DNA from: Arcobacter sp. EP1
GTDB taxonomy: Bacteria > Campylobacterota > Campylobacteria > Campylobacterales > Arcobacteraceae
DNA: 64,000 bases
Direction of reading: 5' to 3'
NCBI GenBank assembly: GCA_001655195.1
Contig: LPNY01000042.1
Coordinates: 98,628 to 162,627, forward strand
In this document: positions 16,534 through 23,974 of the stretch, piece after piece
Position numbering within the stretch: the first letter of the stretch is position 1
How the letters are laid out: each line of letters starts with the position of its first letter
Position numbers and translations under genes: made by a program
Notes under the pieces: generated by a model
What the model saw: the letters and a program-made list of their open reading frames with translations, nothing else
Databases searched by the model: none
Told to the model about the DNA's origin: nothing

Positions 16534-16615
16534 TTTAGCGATGCTTATATTTATAGCAGGGGTTGCTATTGTATCAGCGATAGGTTTTTTTAAAAGTTAT
16601 AAGAATAAAGATTAA
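16520..16615 (+). CDS. 31-residue single-span membrane peptide
   Basis: A short ORF begins inside the end of rlmN and stops 11 bp before gltX. It has a strong ribosome site (AAAGGAAAAC) and an ATG. The product starts MEALDLAMLIFIAGVAIVS, continues to FFKSYKNKD, and has one transmembrane helix followed by a positive tail (N-out or N-in not decided). The position between two housekeeping genes, the ribosome site and the clean hydrophobic-then-basic layout argue for a real small protein. No function is known to me. Confidence 0.55.
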   Translation: MEALDLAMLIFIAGVAIVSAIGFFKSYKNKD

Positions 16616-16626
16616 TAAGGAAGATT

Positions 16627-18033
16627 ATGGCAATTACACGATTTGCTCCTAGCCCAACTGGGTATTTACATATTGGTGGTTTACGAACTGCACTTTATAG
16701 TTATTTGTGGGCACGAAAAACAGGTGGAAAATTTCGATTACGAATTGAAGATACAGATACCTCTCGAAACAATGAAGAAGCAATGAAAGCAATCATTAAA
16801 GCTTTTGATTGGGTTGGATTAAACTATGATGATGAAGTAGAATATCAATCACAACGTTTGGATCTTTACAAAAAATATATCCAACAATTACTTGATGAAG
16901 GTAAAGCGTATCGTTGTTATATGAGTCGAGAAGAACTGGATGCTTTACGTGAAGAACAAATGGCAAATAAACAAACGCCTCGTTATGATGAAACATGGCG
17001 ACCTGAAGAAGGAAAAACTTTACCAACAATTCCTGAAGGTGTAGAACCCGTTATTAGAATTAAAGCACCTCAAGAGGGAGTACTTTCTTTTATTGATGGT
17101 GTAAAATCTATCATGAATTTTGATTGTAGTGAAGTAGATGATTTTGTTATTGCTAGAAGTAACGGAATGCCAACTTATAACTTTGTTGTTGCTATTGATG
17201 ATGCGCTCATGGAAATGACTGATGTAATTAGAGGTGATGACCACCTAACAAATACACCAAAACAAATGCTGATTTATGAAGCGCTTGGATTTGATATTCC
17301 GAAGTTTTATCATGTTCCAATGATTAATAATCCACAAGGAAAAAAACTCTCTAAACGAGATGGAGCATTAGATGTTATGGAGTATAAAAATCAAGGATAT
17401 CTTCCTGAAGCTCTATTAAATTTTCTTGTTCGTTTAGGTTGGTCAAATGGAGATCAAGAGATTTTTTCAATGGATGAGATGTTAGAACTTTTTGACCCTA
17501 CCAATATTAATAAGTCTGCATCATCATACAACGAAGAGAAATTACTATGGCTAAACGCACATTACATTAAAAATGTTTCAAATGAACGATTAGCACAAGA
17601 GTTAGAATTTTTTGATTGTCATTTAGAAGGACATGATAAAAAAGAGATGCTTTTAGATTTATCAAAAGAGCGAGCGCAAACAATTGTTGAATTACGAGAT
17701 GCTATTAACAAGATTTTAGATGTACCAACTGAGTATGAAGCGAAGGGTTCTAAAAAATTTGTTAAAGAAGAGACTCCAAAATTTTTAGAGTGTTATTTAT
17801 CTGTATTAGAAGAGAACAAAGAGTCATTACATTTAGCGTGTGATTATGAAATTGTTACAAAACCATTCATTGAAAAATTTGAGTTAAAATTCCCTCAACT
17901 TTTCCAACCCATCCGTATTGCATTAACAGGAGGAACTCAAGCACCATCTGTTTATGACATAATGGCGATTCTAGGGTTTAATGAAGTTTATAAGAGAATT
18001 TCAACTGCCTTAGAGAAAAATTTTGGAAAATAA
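16627..18033 (+). CDS. gltX: glutamyl-tRNA synthetase
   Basis: Class I aminoacyl-tRNA synthetase charging tRNA-Glu, 468 residues. The HIGH-type motif is PSPTGYLHIGGLRTALY and the KMSKS-type motif is KKLSKRDGALDVMEY. RIEDTD and the VIRGDDHLTNTPKQ block are present, followed by a helical anticodon-binding domain. Organisms of this phylum usually have two gltX genes, one of which charges tRNA-Gln for the amidotransferase route; sequence alone does not say which this is. The ribosome site AAGGAAG precedes ATG 16627. Confidence 0.95.
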   Translation: MAITRFAPSPTGYLHIGGLRTALYSYLWARKTGGKFRLRIEDTDTSRNNEEAMKAIIKAFDWVGLNYDDEVEYQSQRLDLYKKYIQQLLDEGKAYRCYMSREELDALREEQMANKQTPRYDETWRPEEGKTLPTIPEGVEPVIRIKAPQEGVLSFIDGVKSIMNFDCSEVDDFVIARSNGMPTYNFVVAIDDALMEMTDVIRGDDHLTNTPKQMLIYEALGFDIPKFYHVPMINNPQGKKLSKRDGALDVMEYKNQGYLPEALLNFLVRLGWSNGDQEIFSMDEMLELFDPTNINKSASSYNEEKLLWLNAHYIKNVSNERLAQELEFFDCHLEGHDKKEMLLDLSKERAQTIVELRDAINKILDVPTEYEAKGSKKFVKEETPKFLECYLSVLEENKESLHLACDYEIVTKPFIEKFELKFPQLFQPIRIALTGGTQAPSVYDIMAILGFNEVYKRISTALEKNFGK

Positions 18034-18045
18034 CGTAAAAGTGTC

Positions 18046-18074
18046 TTGATTATTGCAAAATAATAGGGCATAAT
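18046..18074 (+). promoter_or_regulatory. sigma70-type promoter of the RRM gene
   Basis: TTGATT and CATAAT are separated by 17 bases, 29 bp upstream of the RRM start. The AAAGGAAAC ribosome site lies between. This is among the best -35/-10 pairs in the window and fits strong expression of a small RNA-binding protein. Confidence 0.5.
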
Positions 18075-18102
18075 ATATGCGCTAATATAAAGGAAACAGA
18101 AA

Positions 18103-18369
18103 ATGAACATTTACGTAGGGAACTTATCATACCAAATGGGAGATAGTGAGTTAGAAGAAGTTTTTGCTAAATTTGGTGCAGTTAAAAGTGCTAAAGTAAT
18201 TACAGACAGAGAAACTGGTAGATCTAAAGGTTTTGGATTTATTGAGATGGAAACTGCTGATGCAGGAAATGATGCAATCGAAGCGTTAAATGGAAATGAG
18301 TGTGGCGGTAGAACACTTAGAGTAAATGAAGCGCGACCAAGAGAAGAGCGTCCAAGAAGACAATACTAA
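18103..18369 (+). CDS. RRM-domain RNA-binding protein
   Basis: Single RNA recognition motif protein, 88 residues. RNP2 is IYVGNL at the start and RNP1 is SKGFGFIEM, both with the aromatic residues that stack on RNA bases. A short Arg/Glu/Pro tail (EARPREERPRRQY) follows the domain. Such Rbp-type proteins resemble glycine-rich cold-inducible RRM proteins of cyanobacteria and other bacteria and bind single-stranded RNA. The gene stands alone with its own promoter and a strong terminator. Confidence 0.92.
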   Translation: MNIYVGNLSYQMGDSELEEVFAKFGAVKSAKVITDRETGRSKGFGFIEMETADAGNDAIEALNGNECGGRTLRVNEARPREERPRRQY

Positions 18370-18387
18370 TCCTTTATTAAAATCTAA

Positions 18388-18413
18388 AAAAGGCCCTTCA
18401 AAGAAGAGCCTTT
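18388..18413 (+). terminator. terminator of the RRM gene
   Basis: AAAGGC-C-CTTC / GAAG-A-GCCTTT forms a 10-bp stem with one internal mismatch, 20 bp after the RRM stop, followed by a T-rich stretch (GGATTTTATT). Confidence 0.7.
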
Positions 18414-18559
18414 AGGATTTTATTCTTAATAAAGGAGAACAAATATGAAAGGTAGGTCTTTCATATTGTGTTTTGAAAAAAATCTCTTAAGAGAATTATA
18501 CAACTCTTATATGTAGTGAGTGTGTAGTCTTTTTAACTACACTTTCTCTTGCTACATAC

Positions 18560-19065
18560 CAATACCCCAATCTATTTTTTATTGATATTATATCTAATGT
18601 GATAAATGACACTGTGCCATTTTACGCATTACTTCACTCCCTACTCCATTGATACACATAAATTGATACACATAATAGGAATAAGTCCTCCTAAAATTGC
18701 AAAAAGCGTCATTAGTTTTGGACGTAGTCGTAAAACTGCACTTTTATAAGGTGATATTTCATAACGCAAAATAAATAAGAATAAAAATTATTACAAAGGT
18801 CAATAGAATAATATAAATAAGTCTTTATCGCTGATACTAAATATTCACTCTGCCCTGCTCACTTTACTTGCATAACAACTTGAGGTGATGATAAATCAGG
18901 CAGTGCATCCAAACTTGTATTTTTCACAGCTAAAATGAACCTATTGTTAAAACAATGATACTAATTTGAGAACTTATTCGTTTTGCTCCTACTTCGATTG
19001 GTTTAAATTGAGATAGATTGGAAAACGTAGTATTTACTCTTTATTTAAAACAGCTGTTTTAGGAA
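18560..19065 (-). pseudogene. decayed CusA/CzcA heavy-metal RND pump (fragments)
   Basis: Reading the minus strand in shifting frames gives two recognisable pieces of a CusA-type pump: the N-terminal block KNTSLDALPDLSSPQVV (around 18900), then after a large internal deletion the C-terminal block AVLRLRPKLMTLFAILGG followed by GVGSEVMRKMA. The intact protein is about 1,030 residues; under 150 remain. A 14-bp tandem duplication (TATGTGTATCAATT, near 18647-18675) inside the second block splits LIPIMC from NGVGSEVM and shifts the frame. Several stops are present. Confidence 0.7.
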
Positions 19066-19068
19066 GTG

Positions 19069-19434
19069 TTAGTCGTGATTTTTTATTTTGTAAAGGTTTA
19101 ACTTGTTCAAACATATTAGGAAGCAGTTTTTGGTTTTTTGCTCTTTTTGAAGAGAGAGAATTTCATAGGAGTAAATTGAAAAAAGTGATTGCCCTTTTTT
19201 GATGGACATAAATTGTTCATTGGCATTGATATTTATGATAAATCCATTAAAACACGTCACAATATCATAAATTTTTGACTCATTTATCGTAGTATGTCCA
19301 TAAAAGCTTTTTAAGGTACCTATTTGCTCTTTTTGTACTTTGACGAGCTTTTTATTGAAGAGTTGTGAAACTTCAAGAATTTGTGCATTTGATACTGTAA
19401 ATACCGTGAATAGGAGTCTCAGTAATAGTCGCAT
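19069..19434 (-). pseudogene. CusB-like membrane fusion protein, N-terminal remnant
   Basis: A 121-codon open frame whose middle part matches the start of CusB-type adaptors: VSQLFNKKLVKVQKEQIG, INESKIYDIVTCFNGFI (normally the barrel-sandwich edge 'DE.RVYDV.PRFSGWIE') and MSIKKGQSLFSIYSYEILS ('KKGQPLAEIYSPEL'). A full CusB has around 400 residues, so about two thirds is missing. It lies between TolC-like and CusA-like remnants in the normal operon order. The order and homology make an independent short gene unlikely. Confidence 0.7.
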
Positions 19435-19436
19435 TA

Positions 19437-19930
19437 GCTTTTTACAGTGAAATAGAGTGATTTTGCATAATTTGTAAAATGTTTCTCTAATGCTTTAAGA
19501 CTTTGTAGTTCAAAATCAATAATTGTATTGAGATTTTTTATGGTCTTATTGGAGTTAATTTTATTGAGCGCATTATAGGTTTCAATATTTTTAAATACGC
19601 TCTTTTTTTGAAATCATTGTTTTTTGTAAAAGTTCATATTATTGGTAAAATTTTTAGTTGTGAATTAAATCGATGTTTCAAATCAAAAAGTTGATGTGCA
19701 ATTTGTGAAGCTTGCTCTTTTTCTTTTTCAGATTTGATATTTTCACTTTTATAAACAGATAATTTTATTTTGGTTAGCTTGGGTATTTTCATACAAAGAT
19801 ATATTGGCTATTTCAATCTGTTGTATATTCTTTTGTTTATGATTTAAAAAGAAGTGTAGTATTTGTGCCTCTTTTTCCAATTGGCTTTTTACTCCTTGGT
19901 TATAATTTGTAATTCCTCAGGATAAAAATA
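19437..19930 (-). pseudogene. decayed outer-membrane efflux protein (TolC/CusC-like) remnant
   Basis: On the minus strand, frames broken by stops and at least one shift encode long amphipathic helices: KEAQILHFFLNHKQKN, ASQIAHQLFDLKHRFNSQ, then ETYNALNKINSNKT and LKALEKHFTNYAKSLY directly before the CusB remnant. Long heptad-rich helices at this operon position are what a TolC-family channel would leave, but the match is structural rather than motif-based. No other gene is seen between here and yceI. Confidence 0.45.
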
Positions 19931-20137
19931 AAGGCTTTCATTTATTTTAATAGAGGGTTGGGTGATATTAATGAGAGTATATATTTAAAATGGGGTCATC
20001 TTCTAATAATGTATTTTCATGTGTGTGTATTAATCCTAAAATTTAAGCTTATGATAACATAAATTTTGCAAAACTTTCTACACAGAGACTACACATAATA
20101 CGGTTAAAATTTCTTTATAAAATTTAAAGGAGAAGTA

Positions 20138-20719
20138 ATGAAATCCATAGTAAAATTTATTGCAGGAGTTTCTTTATTGGGTGCTGTAGCATTAAATGCA
20201 ACACCACATACTCTTGACACAAGCCATTCAGGTGTTGGTTTTTCAGTTAAGCATTTAATGATTACAAATGTTAAAGGTGAATTCAAAGAGTTTAGTGGAG
20301 AGATTGACTTCGACCACAAAACAAAAAGTTTTAATACCTTCAAAGGGGTTGTTAAAACAACTTCAGTGGATACAGGAATTGTCAAAAGAGATAACCACTT
20401 ACGTAGTGAAGACTTCTTTTTAGCAAAGAAATATCCTGAAATGACCTTCGTAATGAAATCCTATGAATCAGATGGTGATGAAGGCGTAATGATAGGTGAT
20501 TTAACAATTCGTGGAGTCACAAAAAAAGTTAAATTTGAAGTAGAAGATATAGGTACCATTAAAGACTTTCAAGGTAACAATCGTGTAGGGTTTACTATTG
20601 AAGGAAAAATAAATCGTATGGACTTCGGACTTAAGTGGAATAAAGCTATTGAACTTGGTGGTGTAGCTGTTGGTGAAAAAGTTAAAATCATCATTGACAT
20701 TGAAGCTGTCGAAAAATAG
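20138..20719 (+). CDS. YceI-family periplasmic protein
   Basis: Secreted lipocalin-like protein, 193 residues, with a signal peptide (KFIAGVSLLGAVALNA) and the domain start HTLDTSHSGVGFSVKHLMI, typical of YceI. Further landmarks are VKTTSVDTGIVKRDNHLRSEDFF, YPEMTFV and LTIRGVTKKV, with FGLKWNKAIELGGVAVGEKVKI at the end. YceI proteins bind polyisoprenoids and are induced by base or acid stress in various bacteria. The ribosome site AAAGGAG is strong. The Cys-rich repeat peptide starts 26 bp after its stop, so both are probably on one transcript. Confidence 0.92.
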   Translation: MKSIVKFIAGVSLLGAVALNATPHTLDTSHSGVGFSVKHLMITNVKGEFKEFSGEIDFDHKTKSFNTFKGVVKTTSVDTGIVKRDNHLRSEDFFLAKKYPEMTFVMKSYESDGDEGVMIGDLTIRGVTKKVKFEVEDIGTIKDFQGNNRVGFTIEGKINRMDFGLKWNKAIELGGVAVGEKVKIIIDIEAVEK

Positions 20720-20745
20720 TCCAAATCTAAATGAAAGGAAATTAG

Positions 20746-21024
20746 ATGAAAAAAATAGTTATGTTAGTTGCAGCTATGCTTTTTACAGTATCTTTAGCAT
20801 ATGCAGATAACCATGGAAATATGGGTAAATCTGAAATGTCTGGTACAAAAAGTATGAAATCTGGATCATGTGGCGCTGGTAAATGTGGTGGCGACATGAA
20901 GAAAAAAGGTGAAATGAAGTCAGGTTCGTGTGGCACTGGTAAATGTGGTGGCGACATGAAGAAAAAAGCTGATGAAAAGTCCAAAAAACCTAGTGGCTCT
21001 TGTGGCGCTGGTAAATGTGGATGA
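20746..21024 (+). CDS. Cys-rich repeat peptide resembling HvfA/bufferin RiPP precursors
   Basis: 92-residue exported peptide. The signal peptide (MKKIVMLVAAMLFTVSLAYA) is followed by a Lys/Gly-rich region with three copies of SGSCG-x-GKCG at residues 39-48, 59-68 and 83-92; the last ends exactly at the stop. Linkers repeat GDMKKK. HvfA-type precursors carry multiple (E)GKCG motifs whose Cys are turned into thiooxazoles by a DUF692 (MNIO) enzyme with a DUF2063 partner, giving copper-handling peptides after export. Here GKCG is present, but Glu is replaced by Ala or Thr and no DUF692 gene lies in the window. Alternative: a plain metal-chelating low-complexity protein. Confidence 0.55.
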   Translation: MKKIVMLVAAMLFTVSLAYADNHGNMGKSEMSGTKSMKSGSCGAGKCGGDMKKKGEMKSGSCGTGKCGGDMKKKADEKSKKPSGSCGAGKCG

Positions 21025-21030
21025 TAAGTA

Positions 21031-21078
21031 GTACATAGGTTATGTACACACCTTTCATATTGGGCGCGCCTAATATGA
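21031..21078. promoter_or_regulatory. two palindromes downstream of the Cys-rich peptide gene
   Basis: GTACATA-GGT-TATGTAC (21031-21047, perfect 7-bp arms) is followed by TCATATT-G-GGCGCGCC-T-AATATGA (21055-21078), symmetric except for one G/T pair. The GC-only octamer GGCGCGCC stands out sharply in this AT-rich DNA. They may be operators, mRNA-stabilising hairpins or a methylation-related site; function is not known. Confidence 0.4.
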
Positions 21079-21107
21079 CTTATCAAGTTTTAAATTTAGA
21101 GCTTACA

Positions 21108-21138
21108 GGGAAGAGGAGCAATCCTTTTCCCTTTTTTT
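21108..21138 (+). terminator. terminator of the yceI / Cys-rich peptide unit
   Basis: GGGAA-GAGGA pairs with TCCT-TTCCC across a small loop and is followed directly by seven T residues, a classic intrinsic terminator. Confidence 0.75.
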
Positions 21139-21202
21139 ATGTTATCAATTTCTATAACATTTCATAAGTTATAATCTTTTTGATTTTAATCTAGGAGAAA
21201 CA

Positions 21203-21250
21203 ATGAAAAAGCAAATATGTATTTTTGGAAAATGTGCTGTTAATAAGTAG
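21203..21250 (+). CDS. possible 15-residue peptide ORF
   Basis: ATG with a strong ribosome site (AGGAGAAACA) opens the peptide MKKQICIFGKCAVNK and then TAG. A TATAAT-like box lies ~35 bp upstream (TTATAATC). The last codons form the left arm of a 16-bp hairpin. The peptide has two Cys and an FGKC run. It could be a translated leader of an attenuator-like terminator or simply chance; nothing follows on this strand that it could regulate. Confidence 0.25.
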   Translation: MKKQICIFGKCAVNK

Positions 21251-21275
21251 CAATTCTCTTACTTATTAACAGCAC
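21234..21275. terminator. 16-bp perfect stem, convergent terminator for MATE gene
   Basis: GTGCTGTTAATAAGTA and TACTTATTAACAGCAC pair perfectly around a 10-nt loop. The right arm contains the last codons and stop of the MATE gene (minus strand). The left arm ends in the stop of the 15-codon ORF. No strong T-run follows, so it may act as RNA end protection as much as a terminator. Confidence 0.5.
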
Positions 21276-22615
21276 AGTGTTTTAAGTTTGTTCTTTGTAT
21301 AAAAGAAAGCAAATATTGCAGCACTATAAATCATAACAAACATTCCTACAAACAGATAAATATAATCAAGTTCCCAATACTTTACAATTAAAAATGCTAC
21401 TATAAATTTCGCAAAAATCTGACGGTACAGTCCAATATAAAAAATCATCTTCGGTTGTTTAATAGCTTGAAGTGTTGAAACACTCACAAAGAGTGTAATA
21501 TAAGCAAAAAATATCCACACTTCAACCACTAAATAGTTCACACTATAAGAAATTACATTAGCATTATCATCAAACATACTTGAGATTAATTCACCAAAAA
21601 GAAGTAAAAATACAATTCCAAAAGCAGAAATCATAAACCCATATTTGAGTGCTGTTTTAACGATGAGGTAAACCCTGTCATATTGCCGCGCTCCATAGTT
21701 GTTTGAAACCAGTGTGAGTACAGCAGTACTTAGTCCCAATGCAGGCAAAAGCATCAGCTGTTCAACCCTAAATCCAATCCCATATCCTGCTACTGCTTGG
21801 TAACCATAGTGGCTAACAAAATAGGTTAATAAAATTGATCCAAATCCCATAGTAAGCATATTTAAACTAGCAGGTGTACCTTGTTTGATAAAGGCTTGAT
21901 AGATACGTTTATTGGGTAAAAAGTAAACCAGTCGATTAAAATGAACAATTTTAGTCTCAAGAACTTTTGAAAGCATATAAAACATATTAATAATTTGAAT
22001 AAGTATTGTGGCAACTGCAATTCCTTTGATACCCATAGCTGGAATAAAAGCAAATCCGTAAATAAAGAGTGGATTGAGCACTAAGTTTGCAAAGAATCCA
22101 AAGATAAGCGTATTGCGGTAGGTCTTAGTATTTCCTTTTGCAACTAGGATTGCATTAAGGGCAAAATTCCCCATAAAAAATACGGCACCAGCTAAAATAG
22201 TATTCATATACTCTAAACAGATGGCTAAATACTCTTTAGAAGCCCCTAGAAGCTCAAAAAGCATAGGAGCAAAGGCAAAGCCTAACATTGAGAGAAAAAG
22301 CCCTAATAGGGGTATAAAAACCAATCCTTTATGTGCATAAATAGACGCTAACAGATGTTTTTTGCGTCCAAAGGCATTTCCAATGAGTGCTGTAATGGCT
22401 GATGAAAATCCATATCCAAATCCAATAATCAGAAAAAATATCATAAATGACAGTGACATAGCTGCAATGGCTTGGGTTGAAATAAGCCCCGCATAAAAAG
22501 TATCCACAACATTATACATGGTATTAAAAAACATTCCAGTACTTGCAGGAATCGCTATTTGTTTTAATAAACTTGGAATATCGTCAGTGAGTAAGTGTTC
22601 GCCAGATCGTCTCAA
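21266..22615 (-). CDS. MATE-family efflux transporter
   Basis: Multidrug and toxin extrusion antiporter, 449 residues, with about twelve hydrophobic helices arranged as two homologous halves. Family features are the N-terminal LLKQIAIPASTGMFFNTMYNVVDTFYAG, then ALIGNAFGRKKHLLA, and in the second half GFRVEQLMLLPALGLSTAV and SNNYGARQYDR. It is most like the NorM/DinF-type subgroup. It starts at TTG with AAAAAGGAAC upstream; no ATG is suitable. It is a single-gene unit ending in a long hairpin. Substrates cannot be predicted. Confidence 0.88.
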   Translation of the reverse strand: MRRSGEHLLTDDIPSLLKQIAIPASTGMFFNTMYNVVDTFYAGLISTQAIAAMSLSFMIFFLIIGFGYGFSSAITALIGNAFGRKKHLLASIYAHKGLVFIPLLGLFLSMLGFAFAPMLFELLGASKEYLAICLEYMNTILAGAVFFMGNFALNAILVAKGNTKTYRNTLIFGFFANLVLNPLFIYGFAFIPAMGIKGIAVATILIQIINMFYMLSKVLETKIVHFNRLVYFLPNKRIYQAFIKQGTPASLNMLTMGFGSILLTYFVSHYGYQAVAGYGIGFRVEQLMLLPALGLSTAVLTLVSNNYGARQYDRVYLIVKTALKYGFMISAFGIVFLLLFGELISSMFDDNANVISYSVNYLVVEVWIFFAYITLFVSVSTLQAIKQPKMIFYIGLYRQIFAKFIVAFLIVKYWELDYIYLFVGMFVMIYSAAIFAFFYTKNKLKTLCC

Positions 22616-22658
22616 AAAAGTTCCTTTTTGCAGTTTGTGCGTAAGAAGAAGTAGATAA

Positions 22659-22684
22659 GGAGTCTAAAAACTGAGTTTAGACCC
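22659..22684 (-). terminator. hairpin after hom
   Basis: GTCTAAA and TTTAGAC form a perfect 7-bp stem, extended by G/C pairs on the outside, 20 bp after the stop of the homoserine dehydrogenase gene. The following T content is modest. Confidence 0.5.
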
Positions 22685-22703
22685 CTGAAAGTATTATTAG
22701 TTA

Positions 22704-23966
22704 TTAATCTTCAATTCTAATCATCACTGGAGAGGCAGTAACTGCTCCTGCTTCTTCAATGGTTTTAAGTGCTTCAACAATATCTTTTTCAACACACTTA
22801 TGGGTTGATAAAAGAAGATGTGCACAAGTTTCATTTAGTGGTTTTTGAATCATTTTTTCAATAGAGATGTTTTTATCCCCTAAAATTTTAGAGACTCTTG
22901 CTAAAACCCCTACTTTATCCTCAACACGAAGTCGTAGGTAGTATTTGGTAATAATATTATCTTTTGGCATAAGTTTTAAATCTTCACCGTGAGCTTTTTC
23001 AAATCCTAACATTGGTGAACCTTTACCTCGTCGTGCAATATCAACAATATTTGCAATAACAGCAGATGCCGTTGCATCACCACCAGCACCTGGTCCGTAA
23101 TACATTGTTTCCCCTACTTTATCTCCAATAACAGAAACACCATTCATAACTCCATCAACTTTAGAGATCATTTCGCTGTTTGGAATAAATACAGGATGAA
23201 CACGTAGTTCAATTTCATCTGCAACTTTTTTTGCAATGGTTAAAAGTTTAATTGAGTAGTTAAATTCATTGGCAAAATCAATATCTTCAGGAGCAATATT
23301 TTCAATCCCCTCAATTAAGATATCTTCAGGTTTAGCATCAATACCGTAAGCAATCGAACCTAAAATTAAAAGTTTATGTGCCGCATCAAATCCACCAACA
23401 TCAAAAGTAGGATCTGCTTCTGCATAACCTAATTCTTGAGACTCTTGCAAAATAGTATCGTAGTCAACCCCTTCGTTAATCATTTTAGTAAGCATGTAGT
23501 TACATGTACCATTCATGATTCCTCGAATAGATTGAATATGGTTTGCTGTTAACCCTTCTCTTAATGCATTAATAATTGGAATACCACCGGCAACTGCCGC
23601 TTCATATTCAAAAGGTGTATCTCCTGCTAAATCTTGTAATTCATATCGATGATATGCAAGTAGCGCTTTGTTTGCCGTCACTACAGCTTTACCTTTTTCA
23701 AGGGCTTTTTTTACCACTTCATAGGGTTTTTCAATTCCACCCATAAGCTCTACAACAATATCAATAGAGTCATCATTTAAGACTCTATCAATATCGTCTG
23801 TTAACTCAATGCTTACCCCTCTGTCTTTTGAAAGGTTATTAACAACACCAATCGTAGGAACGAGTTCGCAACCAGCTCGTGCAGTGATAATATCTTTGTT
23901 ATCTTTTAAAATATTTGCAACACTAGCTCCAACAGTTCCAACTCCAATAATTCCTATTTTTAACAT
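22704..23966 (-). CDS. hom: homoserine dehydrogenase
   Basis: NAD(P)-dependent reduction of aspartate semialdehyde to homoserine, the branch to threonine and methionine. The 420-residue product has an N-terminal Rossmann motif GIIGVGTVGASV, the ATANKALLA-type block VVTANKALLAYHR, catalytic-domain motifs GIMNGTCNYMLTKM and DPTFDVGGFDAAHKL, and a C-terminal ACT domain beginning YYLRLRVEDKVGVLARVS, which usually gives feedback control by threonine. It is monofunctional, with no fused aspartate kinase. An aminotransferase gene lies 8 bp upstream, so the two form an operon. Confidence 0.95.
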   Translation of the reverse strand: MLKIGIIGVGTVGASVANILKDNKDIITARAGCELVPTIGVVNNLSKDRGVSIELTDDIDRVLNDDSIDIVVELMGGIEKPYEVVKKALEKGKAVVTANKALLAYHRYELQDLAGDTPFEYEAAVAGGIPIINALREGLTANHIQSIRGIMNGTCNYMLTKMINEGVDYDTILQESQELGYAEADPTFDVGGFDAAHKLLILGSIAYGIDAKPEDILIEGIENIAPEDIDFANEFNYSIKLLTIAKKVADEIELRVHPVFIPNSEMISKVDGVMNGVSVIGDKVGETMYYGPGAGGDATASAVIANIVDIARRGKGSPMLGFEKAHGEDLKLMPKDNIITKYYLRLRVEDKVGVLARVSKILGDKNISIEKMIQKPLNETCAHLLLSTHKCVEKDIVEALKTIEEAGAVTASPVMIRIED

Positions 23967-23974
23967 CTAATTTC

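Noticed and set aside
18443-18517. 23-codon ORF after AAAGGAG (MKGRSFILCFEKN...)
   Set aside because: Good ribosome site, but it lies directly after the RRM terminator beside decayed sequence, with no promoter-like box and no recognisable features. Possibly a remnant start.
20104-20385. Minus-strand frames across yceI and the Cys-rich gene
   Set aside because: Shadows of the plus-strand genes; no ribosome sites and protein composition not gene-like.
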